Positions 1 through 10,479 of a stretch of 64,000 bases of DNA are shown here, piece after piece. This stretch comes from Mesorhizobium loti (GTDB lineage: Bacteria > Pseudomonadota > Alphaproteobacteria > Rhizobiales > Rhizobiaceae): the NCBI RefSeq assembly GCF_001510895.1, contig NZ_LPWA01000098.1, positions 186,001 through 250,000 of the forward strand. The letters are read 5' to 3'. Position 1 is the first letter of the stretch. Every line of letters starts with the position of its first letter. The notes under the pieces are model-generated. The model was not told the origin of the DNA and did no database searches. It was given only the letters and a program-made list of their open reading frames with translations. Position numbers and translations under genes: made by a program.

Positions 1-313
1 GGAATTGTTGGACCCCGATGTCGTATTGCGTGCCGACGCGGCCGCTGTGCTTAATAGTGCGAAGCAGGCTGTCGGGCCGAAGTTCGCGCCCGAGATTCGC
101 GGCGCAAGAAGCGTCGCTGAAACCTTTGTCGGCCACGCGCGAGCTGCCCAGCCGGCGCTCGTCGATGGCATTGCCGGGGCAGCCTGGGCGCCGGAAGGCA
201 CGCCGCGCGTGGTGTTCTCGTTCACCATCGCCGGCGACCACATCGTCGGCATCGAAGTCGTCGCGGACGCCGCGCACATCGCCGCGAGCAATGTCGTCCT
301 GGACCTGGGATAG
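1..313 (+). CDS. C-terminal part of a SigJ-like ECF sigma factor (5' end outside window)
   Basis: The reading frame is open from the left edge (codon at 2-4) and stops at 311-313, so only about 103 C-terminal residues are present. They read LLDPDVVLRADA near the start, then RGARSVAETFVGHARAAQPA and later PRVVFSFTIAGDHIVGIEV. This is the pattern of the SnoaL-like C-terminal domain of SigJ-type ECF sigma factors, in which the domain follows regions sigma2 and sigma4. Those DNA-binding regions lie outside the window, so the assignment rests on this domain alone. Function in the family is to direct RNA polymerase to stress promoters. Whether it is island or chromosome cannot be told. Confidence 0.6.
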   Translation, partial: ELLDPDVVLRADAAAVLNSAKQAVGPKFAPEIRGARSVAETFVGHARAAQPALVDGIAGAAWAPEGTPRVVFSFTIAGDHIVGIEVVADAAHIAASNVVLDLG

Positions 314-1560
314 CGCCAGAACATAGGTTTCCCGCAGCAGTTCGTCCGATCCTGATGATAGACCAGCTCCGAGCGGCACGACCTTGGCGCAGAGAGCTTG
401 ACCGGTCGAGCAAGGACGCATGGCGCCGAATGGTGTCACCGTGCCGATAAGCGACGTAAGTCCCGCGCTGCCGATCACGAAGCTCTCATCACCGGTCTGC
501 CATGGAGTTTCCAAATCTGGAGGGGGTTCGGGTCCAAGTCGGAGTTCAAAAGAGCACAAAAAAGCTAACAAAATCAATGGCTTATATTTTTGGTGGGCCC
601 GGAGGATGTATCGCACATATTGATTTTATTGGCTTTTTCCCGGGCAAAAATCGGAAGCTTTCCCGTATTCTTTCGTATGGTTCCGCCACTGACGATCGCC
701 CGTTCAAAAAAGGCGGCGGGGGAACTGCTGCTTCGGGTCGAAGAACATCCGTTTTCGAGCCGAAATGCCTAAAGCGTGTCGCGCTGAAACGGGTGCAGGC
801 GACGCGCTTTAAGTCTTTGTTTTTATGCATGTCGTCTTCGCAAAACCGCTGCACACTCTTGCGCGACATGCATTAGAAACCAGACTGATGCCTTTAGCGT
901 GGTCTGACTAATTTCGGTAGATCAGCAGCACGATGCCGCCGTTTTCCGAAAAGGTCTCATGCTCCGCCCCAACGGCTCGGATGCAATATTGGGCCGCGAT
1001 GTAGGTATCCCGCTCGAAGCATGATCGGCCGGCATCGAATGTGTTTTTGTCCGCCCGTCACGTCAATTCACGCTCCGAAATATGCAGGGCTGATCGTCCT
1101 TAATACAAGCCTCGATGGCTGGACGGTATGCAGAAACCTTGGTGTAGACGCCGACTCGCATTGGATTGTCCGTACGGTCGAATTTGCCGTCCGTTCTTGC
1201 GCCACGTGAGACGATACCAACGATTCGACGTAGGAGGCGAAGCCGAAACAGCCAAGCTCGGAGTATGGGTCAGAGCGTTCCAGGCGCGCCCTGGGAATGG
1301 ACAGAGTCACCTCATTCAAAGGCGCACGGAATTATCAATCGCCGGCAGGTCGCTGCAAGCAGCTATTCGTGTGAACGACGGTACTGTTCTCCGATCAACT
1401 CTTGCGATGAGGCCCGCTGGTATCTCGAAAATTGCTCATAAGGCGGTAAACTCGACCGCGACAAGGATTCCGTGCGAGGAGCCTTGCTAGAGATGCCATC
1501 CCTCCACAGAGCGAGTCGGAGATCGCGAATGTTCCCAAATCTTCGGATTTTGCCGCTTCG
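314..1560. other. Long gene-free stretch at the left of the island
   Basis: No convincing gene is seen on either strand in about 1.25 kb. The short open frames overlap each other and show no family pattern. The part at about 540-700 is clearly AT-richer than the rest of the window, with runs of A and T. One palindromic repeat lies at 771-875 and is listed separately. The stretch 880-1560 may be remnant DNA, but I could match it to nothing. Confidence 0.5.
771..875 (+). repeat. RIME-like palindromic intergenic repeat, copy 1
   Basis: About 105 bp made of two palindromes. The first pairs AAAGCGTGTCGC with GCGACGCGCTTT. The second runs from GCATGTCG to CGACATGC around an AAAACCGC core. Clear copies occur at 17552-17656 and 21280-21382, and half a copy in reverse at 30898-30941. 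Size and double-palindrome layout fit the rhizobial intergenic mosaic elements. The exact subfamily is an inference. Confidence 0.75.
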
Positions 1561-2628
1561 CTAAGTTGATGACGACGCGATCGCGCCGTCAAGGTACTCC
1601 TTGGCCGTATTTCTCAAACGATCAGCATAGTCATAGATCTCGTCGAGCGTGTCGATTTTAGCTTTCTCTTCCTTCTCACCGTCGAATAGCCCAATGTATT
1701 TGACTGACCTGTTAAACCACAGCCTTGCGAGAGGCTTTCGGTTATTATTGTCGACCAAGATACCGCAATAGCTCTTTTGATCCCGCATGACGATCCTAGA
1801 AGGTTTCAAGATATCACGAACAATCGCACGTACGATCATAAAGCCTTCGCGTTCCTCTTCGGTCGTCACAACCTCGTCTTCATCGCTAGGTCCATCGCCG
1901 ATCTCCGAATCGGCCGTCTCTGCTAAAGCTGTGGAGAGGCGAGACTGAACTGATTCACGCACAATTTCACGAAATGCAGCTTTGACCATCGGTGTAAACT
2001 GTTCTTTCACCTGGGCCGTAAACCGTCCCTGATAGAGCCCCCCGGTCACCATCCGAACAAAATCCTCAGGCGGGTTCTCCATCACACCTCCGATTTCCTT
2101 TTTGATCGCTGATGTGTACTTCAAGCGATGGGCCGATTGAAGGATCCCGTCAACGTTGAACTCCGTTTTGGCAAATTTTTTCAACTCGGACGTTAGTTGA
2201 CCCTGGAGATCTGAAAGATCAAAGGTCAGGAAAGGTAGGTCATCAAGCTTGTTCGTCGCAACCAAATCGGTATGAAAATGAAAAGCTCGGCCATTTGTCA
2301 GGATGGCGAACTTTGCATTGGTGACTGAAAAATACCTATACAACTGGGCAAGATGCACTCGATCAAGCACCGTCGTTATAGGCTTGCATTCAACAAGTAT
2401 ACGGATTTCACCGTCGATCTTTATCGCGTAGTCAACCTTCTCGCCCTTTTTGCCTACGGCGTCGGCACAAAATTCCGGAATGACCTCATCAGGGTTGAAA
2501 ACGTCATAATCCAAGGCTGCAAGAAAGGGCAGCACAATGGCTGTTTTCAAGGCTTCCTCGGTAAGCATCGCGCTGGAATGCGTCTTAATGCGATCCGCGA
2601 GCACTCGCAATTTTTCTTCAACACCCAT
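1561..2628 (-). CDS. Stand-alone type I restriction R-subunit N-terminal-like nuclease (COG4748 type)
   Basis: A 355-residue protein whose N-terminal 150 residues carry a PD-(D/E)XK nuclease pattern. An aspartate in KVDYAIKIDG is followed by VECKPI, the E-x-K pair, as in the HSDR_N domain. The rest has no motor domain, so this is not a complete HsdR. A stretch near residues 245-260 is very acidic (SDEDEVVTTEEE). The start ATG at 2628 is preceded by a strong AAAGGAGG at good spacing, which decides against an in-frame ATG 12 codons upstream. It lies at the left of the Zorya island and reads away from the helicase gene. Proteins of this family are common on mobile elements. A restriction or defence role is likely but not shown by the sequence. 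Confidence 0.7.
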   Translation of the reverse strand: MGVEEKLRVLADRIKTHSSAMLTEEALKTAIVLPFLAALDYDVFNPDEVIPEFCADAVGKKGEKVDYAIKIDGEIRILVECKPITTVLDRVHLAQLYRYFSVTNAKFAILTNGRAFHFHTDLVATNKLDDLPFLTFDLSDLQGQLTSELKKFAKTEFNVDGILQSAHRLKYTSAIKKEIGGVMENPPEDFVRMVTGGLYQGRFTAQVKEQFTPMVKAAFREIVRESVQSRLSTALAETADSEIGDGPSDEDEVVTTEEEREGFMIVRAIVRDILKPSRIVMRDQKSYCGILVDNNNRKPLARLWFNRSVKYIGLFDGEKEEKAKIDTLDEIYDYADRLRNTAKEYLDGAIASSST

Positions 2629-3138
2629 AAGCCCCTCCTTTAATCCGTGCGAAGGATGGTGCAAAAGTTTTTTTTACGCAAGCGATTCGAAGTTTCCATA
2701 TCTCACTAGGCACTATCCAAAAGTAGCGTCAGCAACATACCTGCGAGCGGCCAATCGTTATTCGGAAGGTTCAACCATGAGGTCGCTAGACTCGTCGAAA
2801 GGTAGCTCGCATGGCCAGGCACACCAGGCAGATCGGCCTCCAACGGCAAGAGATTGGGTAGGAAATGGAACGACGTCTTTTAGTTTCAGTTGATCGAACG
2901 ACGTGGCCGAAGGCCCCGAGCTATTCTACCTATCCCCCATTCAACCAGTTCCCAGAGTTCTGGGATGTATACCGGCCATGCTGCTGACACCGTTTGTCCG
3001 CCTGCTACGGCGCTGTTGCTCAGAAGCAAACTATCCAAACTGAATTCAGTGCTCAGTCGGGCTCGCATTGCGACGAGGATACGAACGGCCGATTTGTCTG
3101 GCTAGTTGTCGCCTATAACCGTATGATAGGATTAGGCT
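2629..3138. other. Divergent intergenic region between nuclease and helicase genes
   Basis: About 510 bp between two divergently transcribed genes. It holds the strong ribosome binding site of the minus-strand nuclease gene near 2635-2642. The small open frames here show no family pattern or believable start signal. It probably carries both promoters. I see no clear operator. Confidence 0.4.
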
Positions 3139-5207
3139 TTGAACAGTATGCCCCCCGCCGCTCTAGATTCGACTCAGCTTGCTTTTGTCCATGCGGCCGA
3201 GACCGACATCAGACTGCTTGCCCCTGCTGGAAGCGGAAAGACGCTATCCCTCCTGCACCGTTGTGCTGAACTTCACCGTCGTTCTGAGGCAAAGTCTTCG
3301 TTTCTAATCGTCTCCTTCACCCGCGCCGCTCGTGACGAGTTGCGCGCCAGGCTTTCGGAGCCAGCGTTCGCGCCCTTTTCGACAAGGGCCGATGTTGTGA
3401 CCCTCAATGGATGGGGGCATAGGCGGCTTCGCGCGATGTCAACACAGCCGCGACTGCACATTGCCGAAATCGAGCGAGCCAATCTTGTAAGGACCGTGCT
3501 AGCGCCTGCGTGGTCGTCGGTTCCTGAGCTGGAAAAGGGTATGAAACATCAGCCCTTCAAGTTGCCGAAGCTGCTGGCGGATCTCCTTGATACTATGAAA
3601 TCGCTGGCTTTCGACCATGAGGACGGATCGCTTGCGATGGCCGATCAACGATTGGAATCCTTGGAGGAGTTGGGCCTGCTATCGTTGCTTGAAGATTTCA
3701 TCGTCAAGTTCGAGGATCTCGGCGTTCTCGACAACCGCCGGTGGGAGACTTTCCTAGAGGTCGCCCTACCATTCTTCAATGCGGCCTGCATGCAGCAGTT
3801 CGCGACCGGTTCGTTTACCCTTGAAGACCAAAAATACGGTGCTTGGCTCGACCAGCGGCGACAACTGGCTGCCGGAAATCTACCCGCTCCGGGCGCGCGG
3901 ATCACAGATATCCTCGTCGATGAATTTCAGGATATCAATCCTCTCGACCTGGCACTGATTATGAAGGTTGCCGACTTGAATCAGTCCGCGCTTACCATAG
4001 TCGGCGACGACGATCAGGCCATCTTCGAATGGCGTGGCGCGGCGCCCGATTTCATCCTTGAGCCGGATCGGCATCTAGGGCGGTCGTTCAAGACCTATAT
4101 TTTGGAGAAGAACTACCGTAGCCCGCGAAACATCGTGGAGAAATCCGCTCGTCTCATCGCGCACAACAAGCGAAGAGTCACAAAGAACATGCATGCCGTT
4201 TCAATCGTTGAAGCGCAAACCTTCATGTATTCAGGGCAAACTTTTTGGATTCCGTCGAAAACGTGCTCGACGAAATCCGAAGCTTCGTTGGGAAAAAGGC
4301 ACCAGGTGCGCGAATGGCCCTGCTATCGAGGAAACGTGCCCAGCTAATTCCCTACCAGATTCTCCTCGCGCGAGAGGACATCCCTTTTTGCGCCGCGGAA
4401 GACCTTCATCTTTTCCTATCCGACACGTTTGACCGGCTGCTTGGCGCGCTTCGGACGCGAACCATGGCGGGCCTTGGTATTGCAGTCCCGACGATTGTCG
4501 ATGACGTCATGGCCCTTTGCAATTCCGTCCAGCGGTATCCTCTGCGCCGGGTTGAAGCAGATGCGATGGCTCGGCATGTGCGCTCCGTGAGACCCAAATC
4601 TTACGATGCTGCGATTGCCCAGCTCGAGACTTATTCCGGTCCAATCCGCGGACAGACCGACGAGGGCGCCACAGCCGCCAACTTCGCGATCCGGCTTCGA
4701 AAGCTGCTTCACGCGCCGACCGTGAGAACCGCTATCGAGGCTCTTCAGACCCTCTACGCAGGATTCAAAAAGGATCATGGACGCGGTTCTGAGGATATCT
4801 TCCTGGCCGATCCGCCCTTCGCCTATCTGGCGGAGTTCTCTGAAACCTACGGGGAGGACTTCCAGAGCTTCGTCGATGATTTGGAGAAGGCGAAGGATAC
4901 CCTCGTTAAGCTGCCCGGAATGGACTCCGATGATTCAGCAAGCGAGGAGTGGAAGAAGCCCGTCCACCTGATGACGGCGCTGCGAGCCAAGGGACGCGAA
5001 TTCGATACAGTAGTCATGCTGGATGTTGTCGACGGCATCTGGCCACTTCGGTTTGCTCAAACTGAACGAGCGCTCGAGGGCGAGAGGCGACTGTTTTACG
5101 TTGCTATGACCAGAGCGAAGAAGCGCTTGATCCTGACGAGTTCGGGCCGCATTGGCGACAAGCCCACCATTCTGTCGCCTTACCTCGCCGAGGCTGGATT
5201 ACCCTGA
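3139..5207 (+). CDS. UvrD/Rep-like superfamily 1 helicase, with a frameshift
   Basis: About 689 residues. Helicase motifs appear in order: a Q-motif-like DSTQLAFVHA, Walker A APAGSGKT (residues 28-35), VSFTRAARDEL (motif Ia), DILVDEFQDIN (motif II), VGDDDQAIFEWRGA (motif III), EKNYRSPRNI (motif IV), LMTALRAKGREFDTV (motif V) and RRLFYVAMTRAKKRL (motif VI). The frame breaks in a T run at 4242-4246. One extra T would join the halves without loss, so the break may be a sequencing error. The stop lies only three bases from the zorD stop on the other strand. Start is a TTG at 3139 or ATG at 3148. UvrD-type enzymes move along single-stranded DNA. The context suggests defence or element maintenance. 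Confidence 0.8.
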
Positions 5208-5210
5208 CGA

Positions 5211-8189
5211 TCAGACCCTTCCGAGCGTTCTGCCGAAGAGGGCTTCCACATCGCCATCCTCTACAGGTGGCACAAGCATGTCGCGTGAGAGCTGGCGCTT
5301 TCGTTCCAACAATGCGTCGAGTGTCTGATCGAAAGAGGTCTCGCCAAATTCCGGATGGACTGCAATTGGCACATGGACAGTGACCGGCCTTTGCTGCCCG
5401 ATGCGATAACAGCGATCGTTGCACTGGTCTTCCACGGCCGGATTCCACCACCGCGACAGATGGATCACGTGGTTTGCGGCAGTGATCGTGAGACCGATGC
5501 CAGCAGCTTTGGGCGAGAGCACAAGCACGTCGAAACGTAAGCTTGAGGACTGAAACCGTTCTACAATCTCAAGCCGCTTTTCTCCCGGGATAGCCCCGTT
5601 GATGATCGCCGGCTGGCGTGGCATTTGCAAATGAGTGGCGATCGCAGCTGCAAAAACCTTCTGGACCTCAAGGTCTTCAACAAACACCAATGCCTTCTCG
5701 CCGATTGTGTTTAGGTGCTCCAGAACTTTGACAGCATGGATCATGCGCGCCGATTTTGAGATCCAATCCCGCACCGAGGTCATGTCGAGCGGATCGCAGC
5801 CAGAGCCCCCGGCTGGATGCAATGATATGCCCCGGAATGCATGAATCGCCCGTAACATCTCGCCCTGGCTTGTGCCGCCGGTTTGTGCCCGAAACACCGC
5901 CGCCGCATAGGCTTCCGCCTGTTGCGGCGGCATTGGCATCTGCCTTTTTGAGACCTCGCGTTTTGGCAAGCCCTCCAGGATTTCCGCCTTCATCCGCCTC
6001 AGTAGCACCGGCGGGGTGTCTGGCCTTGGCGGCTGATCAAGGCTGGCTTTCAATCGTCGAAGGTCGTCCCCGTCGCCGTTCTCGTAGCACTGGACGAAGC
6101 CCTTAAGATCCCCGAGATAGCCCGGAACGACGCGGTCCATAATGCACCACAAGTCGGCAAGACGGTTCTCGATGGGCGTCCCTGTGAGGGCCAGCACGAA
6201 TTCGACATTCATAGCCTTTGCGGACTGAGTGTTGATCGAGCCAGGCGACTTGATCTTCTGCGCTTCGTCAAAGACGGCCACACTGAACGGGACGCGCGCA
6301 AATGCCCGATGGTAGTCGGCGAGTGTCTCGTAGGTCGTCAGTATCCAGTCGGCCGAGCGCAACCTGGCGACGTCAAGCGCAGTTTCGGCGGTCCAGTGCT
6401 CGAGCCTTTCCATCTTGAGGTGACGCAAGGCCGAACCGAATGCATCTATGCGCTCGCCCAACGCTTGCGGCGCCAGATGTCGGTCGGATTCCTCGACCCA
6501 GTTACGCAAAAGCGCTGTCGGTGCCACAATCAGCATCGGCTTCTTTTGCGCGCCAGCATCGATGCCGAGCTTGCTCCGGATCTGTCTGACCCACACCAGG
6601 AAGGCTAGAGCCTGAAAGGTCTTTCCCAGGCCCATGTCGTCGGCGAGGAGCACCCCTGGCCAGCCTGTCCGGTAGCTGCCGACCAGCCAATCAAAGCCGT
6701 CCCTTTGATGTGGTTTTGGTCTTGTCGTGACAACATCTGTTGGAGGAAATTCGTCGCCTGCGACGGTCTGCCTGGCGTTGTAGGAAACGGCAAATTCCTT
6801 GCCTTCAAAATTTTGTTGAATGATGAGGCGCTCTTGTTCACCCGGTTGCGGGTCCCTTTGAGGTTGTTCTAGCCGATTTTCTTCCTCAACGGCCTGAGTT
6901 GGCGCATTTCCCTGACGGTCGAGACCAAGCCGTTCAAAGGCATCCTGGACCTCCGGGACCTTGAGTGTCCGATCACCCAATTGGATTTTGCTGTCGCCTT
7001 GCTGATCCGCGGCAGCCATTGCGGTCCTGAGATCGTCGAAAATCCGCTGATCCATTTCGACGATCTGGTCGCCGATCCTGACGGGAAAGCGCTCGGGCAA
7101 CCATTGGCCGGCCTTGTTCTTAAGCCAAGGCATGGCAGGCGGCTCCCAGACGCCGAGGCCGAGAATGCGCTCCGAATACTGCCAAGTTTCGACCAGCAGC
7201 GTCTGCGCCATCTCACCTGTTTCGTCGCCGAGCGCCTGTGCAATTTCGATCCTGGGATTCTTCAGAAATGAAATACGCTCTTCTCGCGGCGCGGAACGTT
7301 TCGTGCGGATGACATCTAAGGCGGATTTGAGCGCTGGATCGACAACAAGGTAGGTGTTTCGATCGAGAACATAGGCATCCCGACTGGTGGTTTCGGCAGC
7401 GAAGAGTTCCCGGGCGAAACGTCTTTGGAGCGGCTCAGGCAACAGAGCGTCCGAGACGAGATCTGATGCCGCTGGCGCGAGCTCGGTTCCTTCCGGGGCG
7501 GGCGCATCGTCATTAAGGGTTGCCGACTTCTCTCGACCCATAACAACAGGGAGGAAATCTGGCCCATAGGGGGTCGCGAAGACATCCAGCGCAACCGCCC
7601 CTGCTTGATAGATCGTGAGGCTGGTAAGGAAACGATCTTCGGTAACTACCTCCTGTCCGGTGGCCATCTTCAATGCATTTTGCACCGGCGCCCAAGCAGC
7701 GATCCGTATGTCCGAACCGGAATTCTCAGTTGCGTTGTAGCGATCAATAGCCTCGGTCAGTGCATAGAGAGTCCCCGACAGGCGGCCCTCCAAGGCACCC
7801 CACCGGGCCAGTGCTCCGGTTCTTTCAATCCTTATTCTGCGAGTGTCGGCATCATACCAGCTGACGCGAATGCGGGCCCTCGGATCGGTCATGATCCCTT
7901 GAAACGCCAACGTCACTGAAAGAGTGCCTAGTGGAGGCAATCTGAAAGCCTCCGCCACGGAGGCAGGCAATGCCGCAATCGCAGGGTGCGCAACCAATAC
8001 CTCGGTGGCCGAGATGTCAGCCTCGCCACTATCTGCCAGCGCCAGCAGATAGCGCGCAGCAGCGCCCTCCTTGCCTGTCAGCTTCGGCCAAAACGACGTC
8101 TCGACGACTTGGGTGCCAAGCAATCGTCGCCGTAACACCTTCAATTGCACGCCGCTGGGAAGAGATACATGCCGAAAGCTCAGGCTCAC
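5211..8189 (-). CDS. zorD: ZorD, SNF2-type helicase of a type I Zorya anti-phage system
   Basis: A 992-residue protein. The first 480 or so residues have no motif I recognise. The second half is a Snf2-type helicase: PKPHQRDGFDWL, Walker A LLADDMGLGKT (about residue 515), VFDEAQKIK as motif II, LALTGTPIENRLADLW (motif III), then the C-terminal lobe with VLSPKAAGIGLTITAANHVI and YRIGQQRPV. In type I Zorya, ZorD is the DNA-processing effector that acts with ZorC after the ZorAB membrane motor senses phage entry. The start overlaps the zorC stop by four bases, so the genes are translationally coupled. Assignment rests on the helicase and the full operon order. Confidence 0.88.
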   Translation of the reverse strand: MSLSFRHVSLPSGVQLKVLRRRLLGTQVVETSFWPKLTGKEGAAARYLLALADSGEADISATEVLVAHPAIAALPASVAEAFRLPPLGTLSVTLAFQGIMTDPRARIRVSWYDADTRRIRIERTGALARWGALEGRLSGTLYALTEAIDRYNATENSGSDIRIAAWAPVQNALKMATGQEVVTEDRFLTSLTIYQAGAVALDVFATPYGPDFLPVVMGREKSATLNDDAPAPEGTELAPAASDLVSDALLPEPLQRRFARELFAAETTSRDAYVLDRNTYLVVDPALKSALDVIRTKRSAPREERISFLKNPRIEIAQALGDETGEMAQTLLVETWQYSERILGLGVWEPPAMPWLKNKAGQWLPERFPVRIGDQIVEMDQRIFDDLRTAMAAADQQGDSKIQLGDRTLKVPEVQDAFERLGLDRQGNAPTQAVEEENRLEQPQRDPQPGEQERLIIQQNFEGKEFAVSYNARQTVAGDEFPPTDVVTTRPKPHQRDGFDWLVGSYRTGWPGVLLADDMGLGKTFQALAFLVWVRQIRSKLGIDAGAQKKPMLIVAPTALLRNWVEESDRHLAPQALGERIDAFGSALRHLKMERLEHWTAETALDVARLRSADWILTTYETLADYHRAFARVPFSVAVFDEAQKIKSPGSINTQSAKAMNVEFVLALTGTPIENRLADLWCIMDRVVPGYLGDLKGFVQCYENGDGDDLRRLKASLDQPPRPDTPPVLLRRMKAEILEGLPKREVSKRQMPMPPQQAEAYAAAVFRAQTGGTSQGEMLRAIHAFRGISLHPAGGSGCDPLDMTSVRDWISKSARMIHAVKVLEHLNTIGEKALVFVEDLEVQKVFAAAIATHLQMPRQPAIINGAIPGEKRLEIVERFQSSSLRFDVLVLSPKAAGIGLTITAANHVIHLSRWWNPAVEDQCNDRCYRIGQQRPVTVHVPIAVHPEFGETSFDQTLDALLERKRQLSRDMLVPPVEDGDVEALFGRTLGRV

Positions 8190-9568
8190 GGCATGTACTC
8201 CTTGGGTGAAAATCGCATACCAGTCATACCCTGGATCTGCCGAGCAGCTAGGTGCTGCCAGGCGTTCGGCCCAGTGTGAGGATAGTGTGTGATCTCGAGC
8301 ATCGGCGGATACCTGGTACCTGTGCGCAAGAATTCGGCGTCGTAGCCATCGTCATAAAGGCGCGGAGCACCCTGACGTTGCGCGTCCTGCCAGAACCGGC
8401 ATTTGCCGTTGAAGCTCCACTCCGCACAAACGCCCTCGCCGATACGCAGCAGCAAGACGGCATGTCCGGCCTGCACGGCGCCGGAGGTGAACTGGGCAAA
8501 ACCGGTGTTCTTGCCGAACCGCCGTCGTGCCTCTCGAGCCCCTTCGCGGTCCATCACGACCCATGCGGCCGAAATGGCATCGCCGTCGTGCATTGCTTCC
8601 CAGAACGTCCGTCGATAGTGCCAATACTCGTTTGGGTTGACCTCTTCGACAACGTCCAAGAATTGCCGAAGGGCCTGCTCCGTCAACCAGGAGACCGCGA
8701 TGTCACGAGAGCGTGGCATGCTTGCCCAATTTCCGCTTCGCGTGCGGGGATCACCGACGCCTTCGAGCGAAATCAGCAGGTCAAGTGTCCTGTCGCGAAT
8801 GACCTCATCTGGTCTTTGGTTTGCATATGGCAGCAACAATGCATTGGCGACGAGGTCCTTGTGGCCAGGAAAGTTCAGCCGCTTCGTTTCGCCATTAACC
8901 GAAATCAGTTTCACGAAATCGATGCGTTCGAGTGAAGGAAGCCTTTTGTCTTCCGCGACGCGCTCAAGCACCCGCCGGGCGCACGGCTCAACAAAGCCGC
9001 CACCGAGCACGAGTTCCATCTGTAGTCCTTGCTCTGCCAGCACGATGCGGGGCGACTTTCGCTGCGCCAACGCTGCCTCGCCTATTAGCCGCGGCCCGTC
9101 GTTGATGTCGAATATCCGGAACTTCTCCTCCAGCGTGTCAAACGGCTTTCCGGCGACGGCGGCAAGGTCGCGCAGCGTGGCGGCCACGGCTGAAAGGCCC
9201 GGTCGATCCTCGTGGAAGCTGATCAGATAGGAAAGAGCCAGCGCCCTGGAGGCACCCTTGTGCTTCAACTCACGAAGCTGACCGAGAAAAGGCTTGAGCG
9301 TCGCTGGATCCGCCGCGATCGCGAACCGGGTCTGCCAAAGGCACCATGCGCCGTCGCGTGCCTGCCTGCCTGTAATCCTATCGCCTTTTGAAAGTGTCAG
9401 GGCCAACTGTTCGGATATGGCGTCATAGTCCTTTGTCCGCGGTGCGTCACGGTCGGTCTCGCGCAGCTTGCCCGCGGTGATCTCGATCTGCGCAGGCGTC
9501 GACGGACGTGCCGGCACGCCGTGTCGTATGACCAATTCCGCGATTGCCTCCTTGAGATGTGCGCTCAA
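8186..9568 (-). CDS. zorC: ZorC, EH-signature protein of type I Zorya
   Basis: A 460-residue soluble protein with no signal peptide or membrane segment. It lies between zorB and zorD, as ZorC does in type I Zorya, and has the expected size. The C-terminal third, with YWHYRRTFWEAMHDGD, ISAAWVVMDREGAREARRRF and the SFNGKCRFW segment, fits the EH-signature domain of ZorC. In published work ZorC binds DNA and is needed with ZorD for defence. It starts two bases after the zorB stop and overlaps zorD by four bases. Position and domain pattern support the call. The molecular role is known only from the family. Confidence 0.82.
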   Translation of the reverse strand: MSAHLKEAIAELVIRHGVPARPSTPAQIEITAGKLRETDRDAPRTKDYDAISEQLALTLSKGDRITGRQARDGAWCLWQTRFAIAADPATLKPFLGQLRELKHKGASRALALSYLISFHEDRPGLSAVAATLRDLAAVAGKPFDTLEEKFRIFDINDGPRLIGEAALAQRKSPRIVLAEQGLQMELVLGGGFVEPCARRVLERVAEDKRLPSLERIDFVKLISVNGETKRLNFPGHKDLVANALLLPYANQRPDEVIRDRTLDLLISLEGVGDPRTRSGNWASMPRSRDIAVSWLTEQALRQFLDVVEEVNPNEYWHYRRTFWEAMHDGDAISAAWVVMDREGAREARRRFGKNTGFAQFTSGAVQAGHAVLLLRIGEGVCAEWSFNGKCRFWQDAQRQGAPRLYDDGYDAEFLRTGTRYPPMLEITHYPHTGPNAWQHLAARQIQGMTGMRFSPKEYMP

Positions 9569-9570
9569 TC

Positions 9571-10479
9571 TTATGGCCTTGCCGTCGGAGCAGTTGAGAT
9601 GACAGATGTGCCGGTCGGGCTCAACTCGTCGACCTTCTTTTCCATCTTGTCCAGAAGATCGAGGACTTCTGTCAATCTTTCGCGTCGATCGGCTTCCATT
9701 ACAAAACGCAGATCGATCCTGCGATTGATGCGGAAGCCTTCGCTATCGTCCTGCTCGGTCGCCGGGCGCGTGTACGCATAGCCGGAAACCGACAGTATCT
9801 CACGATGATCGGAATTACGCAGCTTGCGCAGACCTGGGAAATTGTCGACGATCCTGCGATAGGTGTTGACCGCTCTTTCCGTGGAAAGCTGCCAGTTCCG
9901 GCTGTCATCCCCGGTCCTATCGGTGTGACCTTCGATAAAGACCGTTTCGACAACGTAGCCGGAGGCGCCTGGGCAGGTCTCGGTATCCGGGCAGGCGGCA
10001 TAGTTGGCGAGCACATCAAGAAGGACCTTTGCCACAGCGTCGACATTGCGTTTTGCAGTGTCGTCCAGCACCGAGCTGTCGGGCGAGAAGCGTATGGCCT
10101 CTTCCGTAAGTCGTAGTACTCCGGTCTCTCGCTCGATCGTGACCTTGAGGCCCACTTCGTCCAGTTTGCGCTGAATTTTCTCCAGCAGCCTGGCACGCGC
10201 CTGGTCAGCTTTGTTCAACTCGGCGATCTCGGCTACTATCTGGCGGCGCAGTTGAGCTATTTGCTCTGCCAACTCGTTTGCTTTTTGCAGTTGCTGCTGC
10301 TGCTCCGCTGTCAACTTCACGGTCTCATCCGTCTGCTGTCGAAAATGCAGCGCAAATACCATCAGCATGATGATGAAGATAAACAGGATCCCGACCATCA
10401 TGTCGGTCATCGACACGAAATAGTTCTCGTCCTCCTCGGCGTGAGACACGGCTCGGTGATCGGGCTCGGCGACGATCAT
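9571..10479 (-). CDS. zorB: ZorB, MotB-like stator subunit of type I Zorya
   Basis: A 302-residue protein. One membrane helix follows residue 26 and contains MTDMMVGILFIFIIMLM. Asp26 there is the likely ion-carrying residue, as in MotB and ZorB. A coiled segment (about 50-115) leads to an OmpA/MotB peptidoglycan-binding domain, shown by VFIEGHTDRTGDD, WQLSTERAVNTYR and INRRIDLRF. In the family, two ZorB chains sit inside five ZorA chains and form an ion-driven motor anchored to the cell wall. The start overlaps the zorA stop by four bases. Confidence 0.9.
   Translation of the reverse strand: MIVAEPDHRAVSHAEEDENYFVSMTDMMVGILFIFIIMLMVFALHFRQQTDETVKLTAEQQQQLQKANELAEQIAQLRRQIVAEIAELNKADQARARLLEKIQRKLDEVGLKVTIERETGVLRLTEEAIRFSPDSSVLDDTAKRNVDAVAKVLLDVLANYAACPDTETCPGASGYVVETVFIEGHTDRTGDDSRNWQLSTERAVNTYRRIVDNFPGLRKLRNSDHREILSVSGYAYTRPATEQDDSEGFRINRRIDLRFVMEADRRERLTEVLDLLDKMEKKVDELSPTGTSVISTAPTARP

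Noticed and set aside
771..875. Palindromic repeats considered as part of a CRISPR array
   Set aside because: Copies are scattered over tens of kilobases with no regular spacers, and no cas genes are present.
420..876. Several short open frames in the AT-rich part of the left gap
   Set aside because: They overlap in different frames, run through the palindromic repeat and show no family pattern.
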